In this document: positions 42,910 through 52,422 of the stretch, in pieces | Numbering within the stretch: the first letter of the stretch is position 1 | Layout of the letters: every line of letters begins with the position of its first letter | Assembly: GCF_014873915.1 (NCBI RefSeq) | Contig: NZ_JADBEJ010000005.1 | Span: forward strand, 2,790,001 to 2,854,000 | DNA from: Amycolatopsis roodepoortensis | GTDB taxonomy: Bacteria > Actinomycetota > Actinomycetes > Mycobacteriales > Pseudonocardiaceae | Direction: 5' to 3' | DNA length: 64,000 bases | Translations under genes and position numbers: made by a program | The notes under the pieces: model-generated | Database searches by the model: none | What the model saw: only the letters and a program-made list of their open reading frames with translations | What the model was told of the DNA's origin: nothing

Positions 42910-44308
42910 CGCGAACGGTGTTTCCGGCGGTGTCGATTAGTAGGTCTCGGTCACCGGCCAGCGGTCACCGAAGGTGATGGAGAACGCGTTGATCACTGGC
43001 TTCCAACGCATCATCCATCGTGCCGCCCCGGTCCCTGTGGGGTCGAGGCTGCGGGTCACAAGATACAAGCACTTCATCGCCGCTTGCTCGGTGGTGAAGT
43101 GCCCACGTGCCCGGATCGCGCGCCGGTAGCGTGCGTTCAACGACTCGATCGCGTTCGTCGAGCAGATCATCCTCCTGATCTCGATATCGTAGTCCAGAAA
43201 AGGAACGAATTCGGTCCAGGCGTTACGCCAGAGTCGAACCATGGCTGGGTATTTCTTCGACCATTTCTCGTCCAGTTCGTCCAGTGCCGTTGCGGCGGCG
43301 TCGGCGTTGGGTGCCGTGTAGATTTCTTTCAGGTCGCGTTTCAACGCGTCCGTGTATTTCCGGGAAGTCAGCCGAAACGAATTACGAATTAAATGCAGAA
43401 CGCACGTCTGGACGATCGTTTGTGGCCACACCTGCTCCACCACCTCCGGTAACCCCTTGAGGCCGTCACAAACCAGGAAGAACACGTCCTTAACGCCGCG
43501 GTTCTTGAGATCCACCAGCACACTCATCCAGAACTTGGCGCCCTCGCCGCCGGTACCGGCCCACAATCCGAGCACGTCCTTGCGGCCGTCGGTGGTGACG
43601 CCGATCGCGGCGTAGAACGGCCGGTTGGCGACCTGGCCGTCCCGCACCTTGACCACGATCGCGTCCACGAACACCGCGGCGTAGACCGGCTCCAGTGGAC
43701 GGCTTGCCCAGTCCTGCATCTCCTCGATCACCTTGTCGGTAATCCGAGACACCGTCTCCTTCGACACCGACGCGCCGTAAATCTCGGCGAAATGCGCCGA
43801 AATTTCGCCCGTGGTCAACCCCTTCGCATACAACGACAACACGATCTCGTCCACGTCAGTCAGTCGACGCTGACGTTTCTTCACGATCTTCGGCTCGAAA
43901 GTCGATTCCCGATCCCGGGGAACCACGATGTTCACCTCTCCAGCCGCGTCCGAAACCACCGTCTTCCCCCGGGCCCCATTCCGCACATTCGACGAATCAC
44001 GATTCGAATCGGCACGATTCTTCGCGTGCCCGAGATGCTCGGTCATCTCCTCGTTCAGCGCCGCTTCCAGAACGTTCTTGGTGAACAGCTTCAACAGCCC
44101 GTCCGGTCCAGTGAGCGACAGGCCACGTTCCCGCGCCTGCGCCACCATCGCCGCCGCGGCAGCCTGCTCGGCCGACCGCTCCCGCTCCGACTTCCTCATC
44201 TTCCTCTGATCCGCGCTCACAGCATCGGATGCCATCACTGTCCGTACCCATCCCGCCGGATTTCACCCCGGCGTGTCGGGCCAGAAACACCGCTCACGAC
44301 ACAGTCCC
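42900..44308. mobile_element. IS256-family insertion sequence
   Basis: Imperfect 29-bp inverted repeats at 42900-42928 and 44280-44308 (about 22 of 29 match, with a shared CGGTGTTTC core) flank one transposase gene. No clear 8-bp target duplication is visible (CCGCGGGA and CCATCGTG outside). It ends inside the decayed DUF6114 gene on the left and 76 bp before the IS701 element on the right. Confidence 0.8.
42937..44238 (-). CDS. IS256-family transposase
   Basis: 433 aa (432 if the second ATG is used). The DDE residues lie in VYAAVFVDAIVVKVRDGQVANR, FFLVCDGLKGLPEVV and CSTNAIESLNARYRRA, the family signatures. The N-terminus has GLLKLFTKNVLEAALNEEMTEHLG, typical of mutator-type transposases. 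The reading frame is intact, so the element may be active. Confidence 0.95.
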   Translation of the reverse strand: MMASDAVSADQRKMRKSERERSAEQAAAAAMVAQARERGLSLTGPDGLLKLFTKNVLEAALNEEMTEHLGHAKNRADSNRDSSNVRNGARGKTVVSDAAGEVNIVVPRDRESTFEPKIVKKRQRRLTDVDEIVLSLYAKGLTTGEISAHFAEIYGASVSKETVSRITDKVIEEMQDWASRPLEPVYAAVFVDAIVVKVRDGQVANRPFYAAIGVTTDGRKDVLGLWAGTGGEGAKFWMSVLVDLKNRGVKDVFFLVCDGLKGLPEVVEQVWPQTIVQTCVLHLIRNSFRLTSRKYTDALKRDLKEIYTAPNADAAATALDELDEKWSKKYPAMVRLWRNAWTEFVPFLDYDIEIRRMICSTNAIESLNARYRRAIRARGHFTTEQAAMKCLYLVTRSLDPTGTGAARWMMRWKPVINAFSITFGDRWPVTETY

Positions 44309-44384
44309 CCATCGTGCAACCGCAGGGTTACTACCGCACGTTCGAGTGCAGCGTCGGTACGTGGAACGAACCTGCTCGGACGGC

Positions 44385-45742
44385 CTAATACTGCAACGGC
44401 AGTTAAGGAAGTGGGTAGCCGCGGCGTTTGTAGTGGCTGAGGCGGGCTTGGTGTTGTCGTCGGCGGCGGAAGCGTGACCAGGACCAGATGTGTTCGGCGG
44501 CGTCGGCGACACGCAGGACCAGCTTGGTGAGCAGGCGCCGGATCTCCGGTAGTGTAAAGCTGATCATGTCTGGTTCGGCGATACCGATTCCCCTTTTATG
44601 GCAAGGGATTTGGCGACGGCGAGCCAGGCGTGGGCGAGCATCGACAGGGTGATGTGGGCGTACCACGCCCGCCAGGACCGGACCTGGTAGTGATCCAGTC
44701 CGGCTTCGTTCTTGGCCTGCTGGAAACACTCTTCGATCCGCCAGCGCGCCCCGGCGATCCAGGCCAGGTTCAGCAGGGTGGACCGGCGGGGCCCGTAGCA
44801 GATGTAGTAGGCGATCTCGGTCGGATCAGAGATCGAACGCCGGGCGAGCAGCCAGTGCCCGCGCCCGGCCTGCCAGCCAATCCGGACCGGCACCCGTGCC
44901 CAGTCGTACTCGCGCGGCCCGTGCGCGCCGGCACCGACCGACAACCGCCGCCACGCCCGGGCGGGCAGGTCCGCGATCAGCTCATCGGCCCGCTGTTCGG
45001 TGCCCTCGGCGGTGATCAGGGTGTCGTTGACCTTGGTGGCCAGCACGTACGCGGCGTCGTGTTCCTCCAGCCAGGCTCGCAGGTACTTGACCTGCCCGTA
45101 GGCCTCATCGGCGGTGACCCACGCGAACGGCACACCCGCCTCGAACGCCCGCGCCAGCATGCCCATCGCCTGCCGCGGCTTCGTGGCGAACTCGACCTCA
45201 TCCGGAATCCCCGCCCGTTGGCACCGGTCCCGGTCGGCGATCCACGGCTCCGGCAGATACAGCGCCCGATCGATCAGCGCATGCCCATGATCACCGGCAT
45301 AGGCGAGAAAGGTCCCGATCTGACAGTTCTCGATCCGCCCCGCCGTCCCGGAATACTGCCGCTGCACCCCGGCCGAGCGCACACCTTTCTTCAGGAACCC
45401 GGTGTCGTCCACGATCAGCACGCCGCCCGGCTCGCCGAGATGCTCGACCACGTAGTCCCGCACGTCGTCACGCACCCCGTCGATGTCCCAGTCCGCCCAG
45501 CGCAACAACCGCTGCATCCCATCCGGAGACACCTCACCGGACTGCTCCGCCAGTGTCCAGCCGTTCTTCCGCTCCAACCCCGCGACCAGCCCGGACACAT
45601 ACTCCCGAGCCCGGCCCCGCGGCTCCGACCGCCTGAACCGTCCCGCGATCCGATCATGAACCCGATCCAGCTGCCCCATCACCACATCGACCACCACAAC
45701 GATGATCTACCACACGACGACCAACTGCCGTTGCAGTATTAG
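44385..45742. mobile_element. IS701-family insertion sequence
   Basis: Perfect 20-bp inverted repeats: CTAATACTGCAACGGCAGTT at 44385-44404 and its reverse complement at 45723-45742. The element carries one transposase gene whose C-terminus is in a second frame. Its right end lies eight bases before the corA start codon. Confidence 0.92.
44564..45697 (-). CDS. IS701-family transposase (main frame; C-terminus continues to 44403 in -1 frame)
   Basis: 377 aa in this frame. DDE-type blocks GGVLIVDDTGFLKKGVRSAG, AWVTADEAYGQ and RWRIEECFQQAKNEAGLDHY are IS701 signatures. The frame ends SLAIKGESVSPNQT, but relatives continue with PEIRRLL and a basic WSRFRRRRQ tail, which is found at 44403-44590 in the -1 frame (DMISFTLPEIRRLLTKLVL). 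The switch is at AAAAGGGG, a slippery-looking run, so the tail is either made by -1 frameshifting or lost through a mutation. Confidence 0.88.
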   Translation of the reverse strand: MVVDVVMGQLDRVHDRIAGRFRRSEPRGRAREYVSGLVAGLERKNGWTLAEQSGEVSPDGMQRLLRWADWDIDGVRDDVRDYVVEHLGEPGGVLIVDDTGFLKKGVRSAGVQRQYSGTAGRIENCQIGTFLAYAGDHGHALIDRALYLPEPWIADRDRCQRAGIPDEVEFATKPRQAMGMLARAFEAGVPFAWVTADEAYGQVKYLRAWLEEHDAAYVLATKVNDTLITAEGTEQRADELIADLPARAWRRLSVGAGAHGPREYDWARVPVRIGWQAGRGHWLLARRSISDPTEIAYYICYGPRRSTLLNLAWIAGARWRIEECFQQAKNEAGLDHYQVRSWRAWYAHITLSMLAHAWLAVAKSLAIKGESVSPNQT

Positions 45743-45750
45743 GAGACGTC

Positions 45751-46686
45751 ATGGAAACTCGGACTGAACGGACTCGGTTCGACCCGGTCGATCTGCGTCG
45801 TCGTTGGGTCCAGGTTCCGGCCGGTGATCCGCAGGTGGCTGCCGAGCGGATCGAGGGACTGGGGGTGGATTTCGCGGCGGCCAACGGTCGGGTGTGGGAG
45901 ACCGACGACTTCGTTTATCTGCCCGTGGTCGTCAACCTGCGCACCGGGGACACGATCAGCCGCGAGGCGGTCGTGTTCGCGCTCGGCCACGACGTGCTCG
46001 TCACCTTGCAACCAGAAGTCAGGTTCGCGCCGTTCGACAAGGCCGTTGCGCGGATGCGGCGCACGCCGCACCTGGCCGGGTCGCCGCACGGGGTGATGTA
46101 TGCGCTGCTGTACGCGCTGAACGAGGCCGCCGAGCGGGTGATCGACTACGCCAGCGACGCCCTGGAGGCGATGACCGACGAGATCGACATGGCCACGAAG
46201 GGGGTGGACGAGAACGGGCGGGACATCGGGGTGATGGACATGCAGGACACCATCGCTCGAATGAACGAGGCCGAGGAGATCGTGTCCCGCTCCCAGGAGT
46301 CGCAATTGCTGCTGGCCCGTGCCGCCCGGTACCTGCGTGCCGAGACCGCGGCGAGCGAGGTGGAGCTGGGCAAGCTGATCGACATCCTGATCGCCGACAT
46401 CGACGGGGTGAAGGAACACGCGAGTTTCGAGCACGACAAGGTGCGTTATCTGCAGCAGTCCATTATGACGTCGCTGGATGTGAAGCAGAACCAGATCGTC
46501 AAGGTGTTCACCATCATCACCGCGGTGTTCCTGCCTCCGACGCTGATCGCGACGTTCTACGGCATGAACTTCACCTGGATGCCGGAACTGGAATGGGAGC
46601 ACGGCTTCCTGGTGACCACGCTGTTAACCCTCGTGGCGGCGTTGATTCCGCTGGCCTACATCAAGCGGAAGGGCTGGCTCCGGTGA
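45751..46686 (+). CDS. corA: CorA-family magnesium/cobalt transporter
   Basis: 311 aa. The C-terminal two-helix part carries the YGMNFTW motif (near residue 270), with AVFLPPTLIATF before and HGFLVTTLLTLVAALIPLAYI after it; the N-terminal cytoplasmic domain has the expected long helix (EMTDEIDMA... region). It forms a pentameric Mg2+ channel. The ATG is eight bases from the IS701 end: the AGGAG ribosome site is built from TTAG of the IS and GAG of native DNA. It is followed by mgtA and a decayed mgtC, a Mg2+ uptake set. Confidence 0.93.
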   Translation: METRTERTRFDPVDLRRRWVQVPAGDPQVAAERIEGLGVDFAAANGRVWETDDFVYLPVVVNLRTGDTISREAVVFALGHDVLVTLQPEVRFAPFDKAVARMRRTPHLAGSPHGVMYALLYALNEAAERVIDYASDALEAMTDEIDMATKGVDENGRDIGVMDMQDTIARMNEAEEIVSRSQESQLLLARAARYLRAETAASEVELGKLIDILIADIDGVKEHASFEHDKVRYLQQSIMTSLDVKQNQIVKVFTIITAVFLPPTLIATFYGMNFTWMPELEWEHGFLVTTLLTLVAALIPLAYIKRKGWLR

Positions 46687-46717
46687 TCACGACGCCTCAG
46701 TCGCCTGGAGATGGGTT

Positions 46718-49372
46718 GTGAACCGGGTGGCGAACGGCGTGGTGTCCTGGGTTGACCCGGAGCTGCGGGAGCTGGCGACAGCGGCCCCGATCACGCTGTT
46801 TCAGCGGTTGTCCAGCTCCCCGAAAGGGCTGACCGAGCAGGAGGCAACCCACCGGTCGGCCGTGTGCGCCGACAATCGGCTGCAGCGGCACGAAGGGTCG
46901 GTGTGGGTGGGGCGGGCGCGGTCCGCGGTGGCTAGCCCGTTCGTGGCCTTGCTGACCGGGCTGGGCGTGGTGTTCACCGTTCTCGGGGATCTGCGTGGTG
47001 CGGTCACCGTGAGCGTGATGGTGCTGCTCAGTGTGGTGCTGCGGTGGTGGCAGCAGGTTCGGTCCGATCAGGCGTTACGCGGCCTGCGGGCGCTGGTGAC
47101 CACGACGACTACGGTGCGCAGGCGGCCCGGTGACGGGCTCGCCCCGACCGAGCGGGAGGTGCCGCCAGAGGACCTGGTACCGGGTGACGTGATCGTGTTG
47201 GCGACGGGGGATCTGGTGCCGGCCGATGCGCGGGTGGTGGCGGCCAACGCGCTGCTGGTCGACCAGTCCGCGCTGTCCGGGGAGACCCTGCCGGTGCGCA
47301 AGGGGCCACCATCGCCTGTGCCCGATCGGCAACCCCGCGGCCGGACCGGTGGCGAGATCGCGGACCTGTCGTCGGTGTGCTTCGCCGGCACGTCGATCCT
47401 GAGCGGCACCGCGACCGCGGTGGTGATCACCACGGGGCCGCGCACCTACTTGGGGACGATGGCCGAGCAGGCCCGGCACGCCCGCCCTGAGAGCAGCTTC
47501 GACCGCGGCGTGCGCGCCGTGGGCTGGACGCTGGTGCGGTTCATGCTGGTGATGGCGCCGATCGTGCTGGCGGTCAACGGCACCGTCACCGGCGACTGGG
47601 CGCAGGCCGCGCTGTTCGCGGTCGCGGTCGCGGTCGGCTTGACCCCGGAAATGCTGCCCGTGATCGTCGCCGCCAACCTGGCCCGCGGCGCGGTGCACCT
47701 TTCCCGCCAGCAGGTGGTCATCACCCGGCTCAACGCCATCCAAGACCTGGCGGGCATGGACGTGCTGTGCGTGGACAAGACCGGCACACTCACCCAGGAC
47801 CGGGTGGCCTACGCGCACAGTATCGACCCGGCCGGACGGCCGGACGGCGAGGCCGCCGAGTACGCCTACCTGGCCGTGCATTTCCAGACCTGCCCGCACA
47901 ACCGGCTCGACGAAGCCATCATCGACCAGCTCGCCACCGACGACGCGCCGCTGGTCACCGACGCGGCGTTCACCAAGATCGACGAGATCCCCTTCGACCA
48001 CACCCGGCGGCGCGCCACGGTGGTGGTGCGACAGCAGCCCGGCGAGCACATCCTGATCACCAAGGGCGACCCCGACCAGATCCTGCCCCGCTGCACCCAC
48101 GCACGGCGGGCCGGCGAGGTAGTCGAGCTCAGCGAAGCAGATCGCCGCGAGGCTGGCGAGGTCGTGCGCGCTTACGCTGATCACGGCATGCGGATCTTGG
48201 CCGTCGCCGCCTGCGAGTATCCCGCCCGGCTGAGCGGCTACGACGAGGGTGACGAGCACGACCTTGTCCTTGTCGGGTTTGTCGGGTTCGTCGACCCGGT
48301 GCGCGACAGCGCGGCCGACGCGGCGCGGACCCTGGCCGACCACGGAGTCACGGTCAAGATCCTCACCGGTGACAACCGGCACGTCGCAGCGCAGGTGGCA
48401 GCCCAGGTCGGCATCCCCGTGGGCGAGATCGTGCTGGGGACGCAGGTTGAGGATGCCGACGACGCGCAGCTGCGTCGGCTCGTGGCGCGCACGACGGTCT
48501 TCGCCCAGGTCAATCCGGTACACAAGGCGCGGATCGTGACCGCGCTGCGGGACGCCGGGCACGCGGTTGGGTTCGTCGGGGACGGGGTCAACGACACAGT
48601 GGCGTTGCGGACGGCGGATGTGGGGATCGCTGCGGACACCGCCACCGATGTCGCCAAGGACGCCGCCGATCTGATCCTGCTGGACAAGGACCTCACGGTG
48701 CTGGCCCGCGCGATGGTGGAGGGTCGCCGCACGCTGGGCAACACCATGAAGTACGTCAAGATCACCGCGAGTTCGAACCTGGGCAACGTGCTCAGTGTCC
48801 TGGTGGCCAGCGCGACGCTACCGTTCCTGCCGATGCTGCCCATCCAGCTCATGGTGCAGAACCTGCTCTACGACGCGGCGCAACTGGCGCTGCCCTGGGA
48901 CCGCGTCGACCAGGACTATCTGCGCCGGCCACGGCGGTGGGACACCGGCGGCCTGACCCGATTCATGCTCACCTTCGGCCCGCTGAGTTCGCTGTTCGAC
49001 CTGGCCACGTTCGCCGTGCTGTGGTGGCTGCTGGACATCGACAGCCCCGCCGAGCAGGCGATGTTCCAGGCAGGTTGGTTCATCGAGGGACTGCTCTCGC
49101 AGGTCCTGATCGTGCTCGTGCTGCGCACCCGCCAGACCGGGATGCAGGTCTGGACGCCGTGCGGCGCACCGTCTCGGCCGGTGCTGGCCGCCGCAGTAGC
49201 GGTGGTACTCGTTGGCCTGCTGCTGCCGTGGTCGCAGCTTGCGGGCGCGCTGCGGATGGCGGCGCTGCCGCTGGGCTACTTCCCCTGGCTGCTGGCGATC
49301 TTGTTCAGCTATGTCGTGGCGGCCCAGGTCGTCAAGGCGAGGTACCTGCGTGGCGGGCGAGCGTGGTTGTGA
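46718..49372 (+). CDS. mgtA: Magnesium-translocating P-type ATPase
   Basis: 884 aa from GTG 46718 (GGAG seven bases upstream). Phosphorylation motif DKTGTLT (near residue 352), actuator SALSGETLPV, nucleotide domain ITKGDPDQIL, hinge TGDN (near 550) and GDGVNDTVAL (near 624) are all present, with the MgtA-type LSVLVASATLPFLPMLPIQL and VQNLLYDAAQLALPWD near the end. It imports Mg2+ using ATP. It is downstream of corA, with a 31-bp gap. Confidence 0.95.
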   Translation: MNRVANGVVSWVDPELRELATAAPITLFQRLSSSPKGLTEQEATHRSAVCADNRLQRHEGSVWVGRARSAVASPFVALLTGLGVVFTVLGDLRGAVTVSVMVLLSVVLRWWQQVRSDQALRGLRALVTTTTTVRRRPGDGLAPTEREVPPEDLVPGDVIVLATGDLVPADARVVAANALLVDQSALSGETLPVRKGPPSPVPDRQPRGRTGGEIADLSSVCFAGTSILSGTATAVVITTGPRTYLGTMAEQARHARPESSFDRGVRAVGWTLVRFMLVMAPIVLAVNGTVTGDWAQAALFAVAVAVGLTPEMLPVIVAANLARGAVHLSRQQVVITRLNAIQDLAGMDVLCVDKTGTLTQDRVAYAHSIDPAGRPDGEAAEYAYLAVHFQTCPHNRLDEAIIDQLATDDAPLVTDAAFTKIDEIPFDHTRRRATVVVRQQPGEHILITKGDPDQILPRCTHARRAGEVVELSEADRREAGEVVRAYADHGMRILAVAACEYPARLSGYDEGDEHDLVLVGFVGFVDPVRDSAADAARTLADHGVTVKILTGDNRHVAAQVAAQVGIPVGEIVLGTQVEDADDAQLRRLVARTTVFAQVNPVHKARIVTALRDAGHAVGFVGDGVNDTVALRTADVGIAADTATDVAKDAADLILLDKDLTVLARAMVEGRRTLGNTMKYVKITASSNLGNVLSVLVASATLPFLPMLPIQLMVQNLLYDAAQLALPWDRVDQDYLRRPRRWDTGGLTRFMLTFGPLSSLFDLATFAVLWWLLDIDSPAEQAMFQAGWFIEGLLSQVLIVLVLRTRQTGMQVWTPCGAPSRPVLAAAVAVVLVGLLLPWSQLAGALRMAALPLGYFPWLLAILFSYVVAAQVVKARYLRGGRAWL

Positions 49373-49423
49373 GCCGCATCGGCTGCGGTGGCGGCGTTCG
49401 GGCGGGGCGGCCAGGGGCTGATC

Positions 49424-49980
49424 ATGACGACGCGAGCGGAAGATGACTCGGGCACCGTCGAGATGGCGCTGCGTGTCGGCGCTGGCGTCGGGTTGGGCGC
49501 GCTGATCGGTTTCGAGCGGCAGTATCGGGCCCGGATGGTGGGGCTGCGGACCAATGCCCTGGTTGCTGTGGGGTGCCACGCTGTTCGTGCTGCTGTCCGC
49601 CTACGGCTTCGGGGATGTCAGCGGCGCCAGCTCTGCCGATCCCACGCGGGGTGCCGCCCAGATCGTCTCCGGCATCGGGGGTTCCTGGGTGCTGGGGTGA
49701 TCCTGCGGGACGGGCTGAGCGTGCGTGGGCTTGGACACCGCCGCCACGCTGTGGTGCTCAGCCTCGGCGGGGGCGCTGAACTGGGGCGGCATCCTGCTCA
49801 TGTCGCTGGGCGCCCAGTGGTACATCCTGTTCAACGTCATCGCCGAGGCCAGCGCGATCCCCAGCGACCTACGCGAAGCCGCCGCTGTGGTGGCGGAAAC
49901 TCATCCTGCGGGGAATCTTCCCCGGCTATTCACCGGCGGTATCCCGCCGCCCCTTCTCCGCTGAAAACGCCCAGCAGCAA
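49424..49980 (+). pseudogene. Decayed MgtC/SapB-family protein
   Basis: ATG 49424 begins MTTRAEDDSGTVEMALRVGA, GLGALIGFERQYRARMVGLR and NALVAVG, as in MgtC. The frame then changes (near 49567) to ATLFVLLSAYGFGDVSG, again near 49680 (GFLGAGVILRDGLSVRGL) and near 49733 (TAATLWCSASAGAL), and the end is degraded. MgtC proteins help adaptation to low Mg2+; this copy is broken in at least three places. The remaining 190 bp before the recombinase end hold nothing I recognise. Confidence 0.8.
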
Positions 49981-50170
49981 CTCGACACCCCGCCATCGCC
50001 TGGGGCCGCTACGCCGAACTGTTCGACTACGACACCGACACCGACCAGATCACCGCCGATCCCGCCGCTGGCCTCCACCCATCGATCTCCTCATGAGCAA
50101 GGACACGAAGCTCAGCGACTTCACCCGGTGACGCGACGTGGACACATAGTGGACACACATGGCGCCACGG

Positions 50171-51443
50171 TTACTCGGGTGCGACGCTTCGTTGTCCCTG
50201 GCGAAGGCGGCTGGCGACGTAGCTGGCGCGGTCGCCGCCGTTCTCCCGGTGCCAGGCGCTGGCGGTGGTGTCGGCCACACCGAGCAGGTCGGCGAGCATC
50301 TTCCAGTGGACGGAACCAACCAGTGACATCCAGGCGCCGTTGCGGGCGGTGCGGGCGCTGGGGACGCCCAGCTTGCGCAGCCGGGCCTGGAGGGTGGCCG
50401 ACGTCATCGGCCGGTCGGGGCGCAGCCCTGGGAACAGGTAGGGAGTCGGGCGGTGCCGCAGCGCGCCCGCGAGCGGGCGGCGGTTGTTGACGAGCTGCTG
50501 CAGGAGTACGGACAGCCGGGGGCGTAGCCACAAGGGGTCGCGGCCGAGTTGCAGGCCGAGGACGCCGGGCTCGTCCGGGTGGGCGAGGACGTCGTCGGTG
50601 GTGAGGTTGACCAGTCGCCAGCAGCTTTGCCCGTATTGCAGGACCAGGCAGCCGGCGGCACGATCGGTCAGCGCCTGGGTGTCGTCGGTCTCCAGCTTGA
50701 CGGCGAGCAGGACTCGGTCGGTGTCGCTCATGATCTCCCGGTTGCCGGTGTGGGCCGAGGTGCCGATCGCGACGTGGGCGGGGGCGAGGCCGTTGGTTGC
50801 GGCCCACAGCAGGAACGGGCGCGCGTAACGCTGGCGGGGCCGGTTGCGGATCAGCCAGCGGTCCATCACGGGTTGGGTGAGGGCGGCCAGGCTGATGCCG
50901 CGGGCGCGGAGGTAGCTCAGCAACAGGCGGGCGGCGTCGAGCTTCCGCCGGAGGTGTTCGCGCTGGTAGCGCGTGAAGCCGGAATCCCGCTCGGCGCGCT
51001 GGTGGGCCAGGGGCATCAGGTGCCACCGGACGTAGCGAGCCAGGATGGTCTTGTCCTGCTGGACGGTTACTCGGGCCAGCAGGGTCTGGACGTCGCGGGT
51101 GAGCTGGGCGAGTTCTTCCTCGCGGGGTTCGAGGATCTCGGCGAGTACCGCGCAGGTGCTGGACCGCGGTGGTCTGCCGGAGCTCGTCGAGTGCCTCGTG
51201 CGAGCAAGCCAGTTCGCCGGTGACCATGCGGCGGATGAGTTGTCCGCCGGGCCGGCGCAGATACAGGCACAGCGAGTACGGGTTGTCGTAGCTCTCCAGC
51301 AGCTCGGCCAGCGGCGCCAACCAGGCGGCCGGTTGCCCGTCGGGCTGGGTGAACAGCTCGACCAAGTCCCGACGCGCGATGCAGGATACGCAGTGCCCGC
51401 GCAGCAGACGGCCCATGGCCCCACAGGTCGGGCAGCGGTAGGA
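50171..51443 (-). pseudogene. Recombinase-like C-terminal part of the split zinc-ribbon recombinase gene
   Basis: Downstream half of a gene split by the Tn3-type transposon. From the junction it reads SYRCPTCGAMGRLLRGHCVS (14th zinc ribbon), then RDLVELFTQPDGQPAAWLAP. A two-base loss near 51150 (CTGCGCGGTACTC) shifts the frame; after it come LAEILEPREEELAQLTRDVQ, ARYVRWHLMPLAHQ, and a tyrosine-recombinase-like C-terminal part (GQSCWRLVNLTTDDVL, SVHWKMLADLLGVADTTASA). The H-x-x-R/Tyr site is weak: an HTH-like LADLLG...TASAWHREN replaces the usual GHSS box. The full gene would be about 875-880 residues. Confidence 0.85.
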
Positions 51444-51496
51444 GGGGGACCGCCGGGATACGGGAGAAACCTGCCAAGTAGTCGGGTAGTGCCTGG
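51444..51496 (+). repeat. Left terminal inverted repeat of the Tn3-type transposon
   Basis: GGGGGACCGCCGGGATACGG and the following 33 bases are repeated inverted at 58429-58481 with one change (A for G near base 37). The TAGGA duplication adjoins it at 51439-51443. Confidence 0.95.
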
Positions 51497-52369
51497 TCAG
51501 GCGTCGTTGTCGGCGAGGGCGCGGTAGAGCGAGGCAACTGAGGGGTGCCGGCCGGCGTTCTTGCCGGTCTTGATGGTCAGCTTCTTGACGATGTCGGGCA
51601 TCGGGGTGCCCTTGTCGCGCAGGGCGCGGGCGAAGAGCACGTCGTCTTCGTCGATCACCTTGGGTCGGCCGCCGTGGTTGCCGCGTGCGGCGGCGGCCTG
51701 CTGGCCTTCGAGGGTCTTTTCGCGGATGTAGTCGCGGTCGAGCTGGGCGGCGACGGCGAGCACGGCGAAGAGCATCGATCCCATACCGTGTGGGTCGTAG
51801 ATGCCGGTCAGCGGCCCACTCAGCAGCTCCAGCTGCACCCCGCCACCTTGCAGCTGGGCGGACAGCGTCATCAGCTCGGCGGCGTTGCGGGCAAGGCGTT
51901 TCATCTCGTGCACGGTCAGGATCACCGGCTGGTCCGGTGCCGCGATCTTGATCTCGTGGGCGAGGGTGAGTGCCTTCTCCAGCTCGGGGCGGATCTTGAT
52001 GCGGGTGCTGATCTTCTCGGAGAACACCCGCGTGCAGTGCGCGGCCGCGAGCGCGTCGAGCTGGCTTTGCAACTCCTGGGTGGCCGTCGAGCAGCGAGCG
52101 TAGCCGATCCGGATCGGCGCCCCGTTCGTCTCAGGCGCCGGCGCGGCGACCTCGGGGCACTGCGTCCACTTCTTGCCGGGCCCGCGATCGGCCGGGACGG
52201 GTACGGTGAGTTCGTCGCGTAGCGCGGGCACGAGGATGAAGCGCGCGGTGTGGTACTTCGCGGCGGTCTTCCCGGCGCGGGTGCGGCAGGCGCTGCCGGC
52301 GGGGACGTCGCATTGCGGGCAGGGGTGGCGTTCGACCGCGGCCGCTGCGTCGTCGGGTCCGAGTTGCAT
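51497..52369 (-). CDS. tnpR: Serine recombinase (transposon resolvase) with zinc-ribbon-like N-terminus
   Basis: 290 aa. The catalytic domain starts at about residue 86 with IGYARCSTATQELQSQLDAL, whose Ser is the nucleophile; then VFSEKISTRIKIRPEL, LTVHEMKRLARNAAELM and REKTLEGQQAAAARGNHGGRPKV, an HTH with VASLYRAL at the end. The first 60 residues carry CPQCDVPAGSACRTR, a zinc-ribbon/HC-x-type unit. It resolves cointegrates in Tn3 transposition. The stop is directly inside the left terminal repeat. An IS110 element begins ten bases upstream of its start and separates it from its own promoter/res region. Confidence 0.93.
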   Translation of the reverse strand: MQLGPDDAAAAVERHPCPQCDVPAGSACRTRAGKTAAKYHTARFILVPALRDELTVPVPADRGPGKKWTQCPEVAAPAPETNGAPIRIGYARCSTATQELQSQLDALAAAHCTRVFSEKISTRIKIRPELEKALTLAHEIKIAAPDQPVILTVHEMKRLARNAAELMTLSAQLQGGGVQLELLSGPLTGIYDPHGMGSMLFAVLAVAAQLDRDYIREKTLEGQQAAAARGNHGGRPKVIDEDDVLFARALRDKGTPMPDIVKKLTIKTGKNAGRHPSVASLYRALADNDA

Positions 52370-52422
52370 ACCTCCAGTCTCTCAGAACTCTGTCAAAACC
52401 GGGGGGTGTCCCTATGTGGTTG

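Noticed and set aside
42892-44316. 8-bp target duplication for the IS256 element
   Set aside because: The flanking octamers CCGCGGGA and CCATCGTG do not match, so either the duplication has decayed or flanks were rearranged.
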